Assembly: GCA_937997955.1 (NCBI GenBank) | Contig: CALLDR010000139.1 | Span: 1-6,876, forward strand | DNA: 6,876 nucleotides | Direction: 5' to 3' | Source of the DNA: an uncultured Emergencia sp. | Lineage (GTDB): Bacteria; Bacillota; Clostridia; Peptostreptococcales; Anaerovoracaceae | Made by a program: the position numbers and the translations under genes | Notes under the pieces: model-generated | The model's input: only the letters and a program-made list of their open reading frames with translations | Database searches by the model: none | What the model was told of the DNA's origin: nothing | In this document: positions 4,944-6,876 of the stretch, in pieces | Numbering within the stretch: the first letter of the stretch is position 1 | How the letters are laid out: each line of letters starts with the position of its first letter

Positions 4944-6876
4944 GGTAGTGCCTGTTGCCCCTCTCCCGGCTTCGTGGTCATCAATCGATACAGCTCAGTG
5001 TCCTTTGGAAAACTATTGACAAAGGGAACCAGCGTGCTGCCGACTTTCATCAGTCCTGATCCTGCATCAACATTGGAAATATAGGAAAGCTGGTTATCAG
5101 AAATATTCAGCAGCTTTGCAAGTTCCTGACGGTTAACAGGTGCCTGCTGCAGCATGATGATAAATTCAGAGTTCACCAGCATTGCTCGAGCTACAGGCGA
5201 AGATAACAAATCCTCCACATCGTGTGTAATGCCCGTACAGTATCCCGCATACTTCCGTACACGCCGCCACAGCTTGTCAAAAAAGTTGGCTGTATACTCA
5301 TACAGGAACATTAGATAAATCTCATCAATATAAATATATGTCGCCTTGCCATGCATCCGGTTTCGGGTGATGCGATTGAGAATGCTGTCCAAAATGACCA
5401 GCATGCCTATTGCATGCAATTGCTCACCCAGCTCCAAAATATCATAACACAGCAAGCGATTACTGGTGTTGACATTGGTCTGCTGCGCAAAGGTATTCAA
5501 GCTGCCTGTCGTAAATAGTTCCAATTCTAATGCCAATGCATGAGCCTCTGGTTCCGGCTGTTTTAATAGTTCATTGCGAAAGTCCAGCAAGGTCGGCGGC
5601 ACGCCCTGATAGTTGCCTTGCAAATAATATCGATATACCTGGTCTGTACAGCGGTCAATAATGGATTGCTGCCCTTTATCAAAATGCTTTCCGGCAATGA
5701 TTTGCTCACAGAGCGACTGGAGAAACTGTGATTTCTCAGCGACAGGATTAACATCTGCATATCCGCTGTGCATATCCATAGCATTGATATGCACTCCGCT
5801 GGAAGCAGATATTTCGATTACCTCCCCTCCCATAGCGTGCACCAGCGGCGCATACTCCCGCTCCGGATCAATAATAATGATATCTGCGTCTGTTGAAAGC
5901 ATGAGGTTTGTGATCTCACTCTTTGCCGCAAAGGATTTCCCAGAACCAGAAACTCCCAAGATAAAAGAATTCCCGTTCAGAAGTCTTCGACGATCCGCAA
6001 TGATCATATTCCGGCTCTTCACGTTTTGTCCATAGTAGATGCCGTGTTCGTGCTGCACCTCCTGTACCTGAAACGGCACAAAGGCGCATAGTGCTTCGGA
6101 AGTCAGCGTCCTGGTAATCTTTATCCGATTGACACCTGCCGGAAGGACTGTATTCAGCCCGTCAAGCTGCTGGAATTTCAGCATTCCGATCTGACACAGA
6201 CGCTCCAGTGCAACGGCCTGCATGGCCTTCGTGTCCCTGTCCAACTCTTCCAGTGAATCTGCCGTATGTACCATGGTCAGGGTGCAAAGCAGCATCCGCT
6301 GATCTCTTGTCTGCAGATCATCTAAAAACTCCCGCAGCTGCCTGCGCTGCAGTGTCATGTCGTAAGGCACTTCTGCCGTAAAGTTATTGTTGGCATTTTG
6401 GCGTCTCTGCCAGTTGGTAATATTGGTATCCACCCCAAGCAGTCTTTTTTCTACATCACGGATCGCATCTCCTGCCGCAACAGGCGTCACATCCACTGAC
6501 AACATCATATTCATTTTTTTATCCGTCAACATGGTGCAGATATCGTCCGGGATATAAGATGCGTATTCTTTTAAAAACAAAACTCTCGCATATCGGTCAC
6601 CTATACGTATATGGTCACGCTGCAGCTCCATGTGATCCGGACAAATATAATCCTTAAAACTATGTCCACGCTGCCTCAAAGTATCCAAATCAAGCTGATA
6701 ATATACTTCTTCTCCAAATCGGTAAAAATCATGGAAGATCCTGAGTCTTTCTCTTGCATCCAAACACGCGCATTTTGATCCAAGCCTTGTAAGTTGTGTT
6801 TCCAGACTGATGCCGATTCGATCAAAGGCTCTTCTAGCGTCTTCAACATTTTGTTCTGTTACGGTGACCGTAAAAT
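4940..6876 (-). CDS. VirB4/TraE-type conjugal transfer ATPase (CD1110-like), 5' end cut by window edge
   Basis: This is the ATPase that powers assembly of, and transport through, a Gram-positive conjugative type IV secretion channel at the cytoplasmic membrane. The frame is open to the right edge, giving 644 visible residues; the true start lies outside. An in-frame TTG at 6763 is not credited as the start, because the upstream codons continue a plausible protein and relatives are, from memory, near 800 residues. Numbering from the window edge, Walker A (GVSGSGKS) is at about 307-314 (5956-5933) and Walker B (YIYIDE) at about 513-518. The motif GITHDVEDLL follows at about 548-557, and the end carries ISDNQLSYIS and MTTKPGE, which I recognise from VirB4 proteins of Tn1549/CTn-type elements. 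The ATPase core looks intact. The stop TGA overlaps the start of the CHAP gene (ATGA), so the two are almost certainly co-transcribed. Family assignment is firm; the subfamily is from memory. Confidence 0.95.
   Translation of the reverse strand, partial: FTVTVTEQNVEDARRAFDRIGISLETQLTRLGSKCACLDARERLRIFHDFYRFGEEVYYQLDLDTLRQRGHSFKDYICPDHMELQRDHIRIGDRYARVLFLKEYASYIPDDICTMLTDKKMNMMLSVDVTPVAAGDAIRDVEKRLLGVDTNITNWQRRQNANNNFTAEVPYDMTLQRRQLREFLDDLQTRDQRMLLCTLTMVHTADSLEELDRDTKAMQAVALERLCQIGMLKFQQLDGLNTVLPAGVNRIKITRTLTSEALCAFVPFQVQEVQHEHGIYYGQNVKSRNMIIADRRRLLNGNSFILGVSGSGKSFAAKSEITNLMLSTDADIIIIDPEREYAPLVHAMGGEVIEISASSGVHINAMDMHSGYADVNPVAEKSQFLQSLCEQIIAGKHFDKGQQSIIDRCTDQVYRYYLQGNYQGVPPTLLDFRNELLKQPEPEAHALALELELFTTGSLNTFAQQTNVNTSNRLLCYDILELGEQLHAIGMLVILDSILNRITRNRMHGKATYIYIDEIYLMFLYEYTANFFDKLWRRVRKYAGYCTGITHDVEDLLSSPVARAMLVNSEFIIMLQQAPVNRQELAKLLNISDNQLSYISNVDAGSGLMKVGSTLVPFVNSFPKDTELYRLMTTKPGEGQQALP

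Noticed and set aside
5395..5422. Repeated GCATGC palindromes in the VirB4 gene
   Set aside because: Short, within conserved coding sequence, and expected by chance in a window this size.
5661..6035. 124-codon plus-strand ORF opposite the VirB4 Walker A region
   Set aside because: It is antisense to the most conserved part of VirB4; its length reflects codon constraint on the other strand.
6761..6763. TTG at 6763 as the start of the VirB4 gene
   Set aside because: The frame stays open to the window edge with 37 further sensible codons, and the resulting protein would lack part of the family's N-terminal region.

Overview
This window reads as part of the conjugative-transfer module of a Firmicutes integrative and conjugative element of the Tn1549 / Clostridioides difficile CTn type, most likely from a gut Clostridia or Erysipelotrichia host. 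The basis is recognition of four protein families from their sequences. GC is moderate (mid-to-high 40s % by eye, not computed). No chromosomal housekeeping gene, tRNA, rRNA, CRISPR array, integrase or att site is visible. All genes lie on the minus strand, so transcription runs from high to low coordinates.

Layout in transcription order: (1) 6876-4940, a VirB4/TraE-type conjugation ATPase, cut by the right window edge. (2) 4943-3738, a membrane-anchored CHAP-domain cell-wall hydrolase (CD1108-like), overlapping the ATPase gene by 4 bases (ATGA). (3) 3728-1, a giant DNA methylase-type protein that starts 9 bases after the CHAP stop and is still open at the left edge after 1,242 codons. It has an ArdC-like N-terminal region, a long hydrophilic linker, and an N6-adenine methyltransferase domain. 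Relatives usually continue into an SNF2-type helicase, which would lie outside the window. There is no gene-free stretch over 300 bases; the window is essentially all coding.

The standout feature is a complete second gene nested in the same strand but the +1 frame of gene 3. It is a 118-residue TnpV-family protein (2896-2540) with a near-perfect Shine-Dalgarno (2909-2903), a possible promoter just upstream, and a perfect 15-bp terminator-like hairpin 11 bases after its stop (2528-2488). The segment of the giant protein encoded there is the low-complexity linker. A self-contained cassette therefore sits inside, and is read through by, the larger reading frame.

Together, VirB4 would energise the type IV secretion channel and the CHAP protein would open peptidoglycan for it. 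The giant methylase probably protects or processes element DNA on arrival in a new host. The role of TnpV is unknown.
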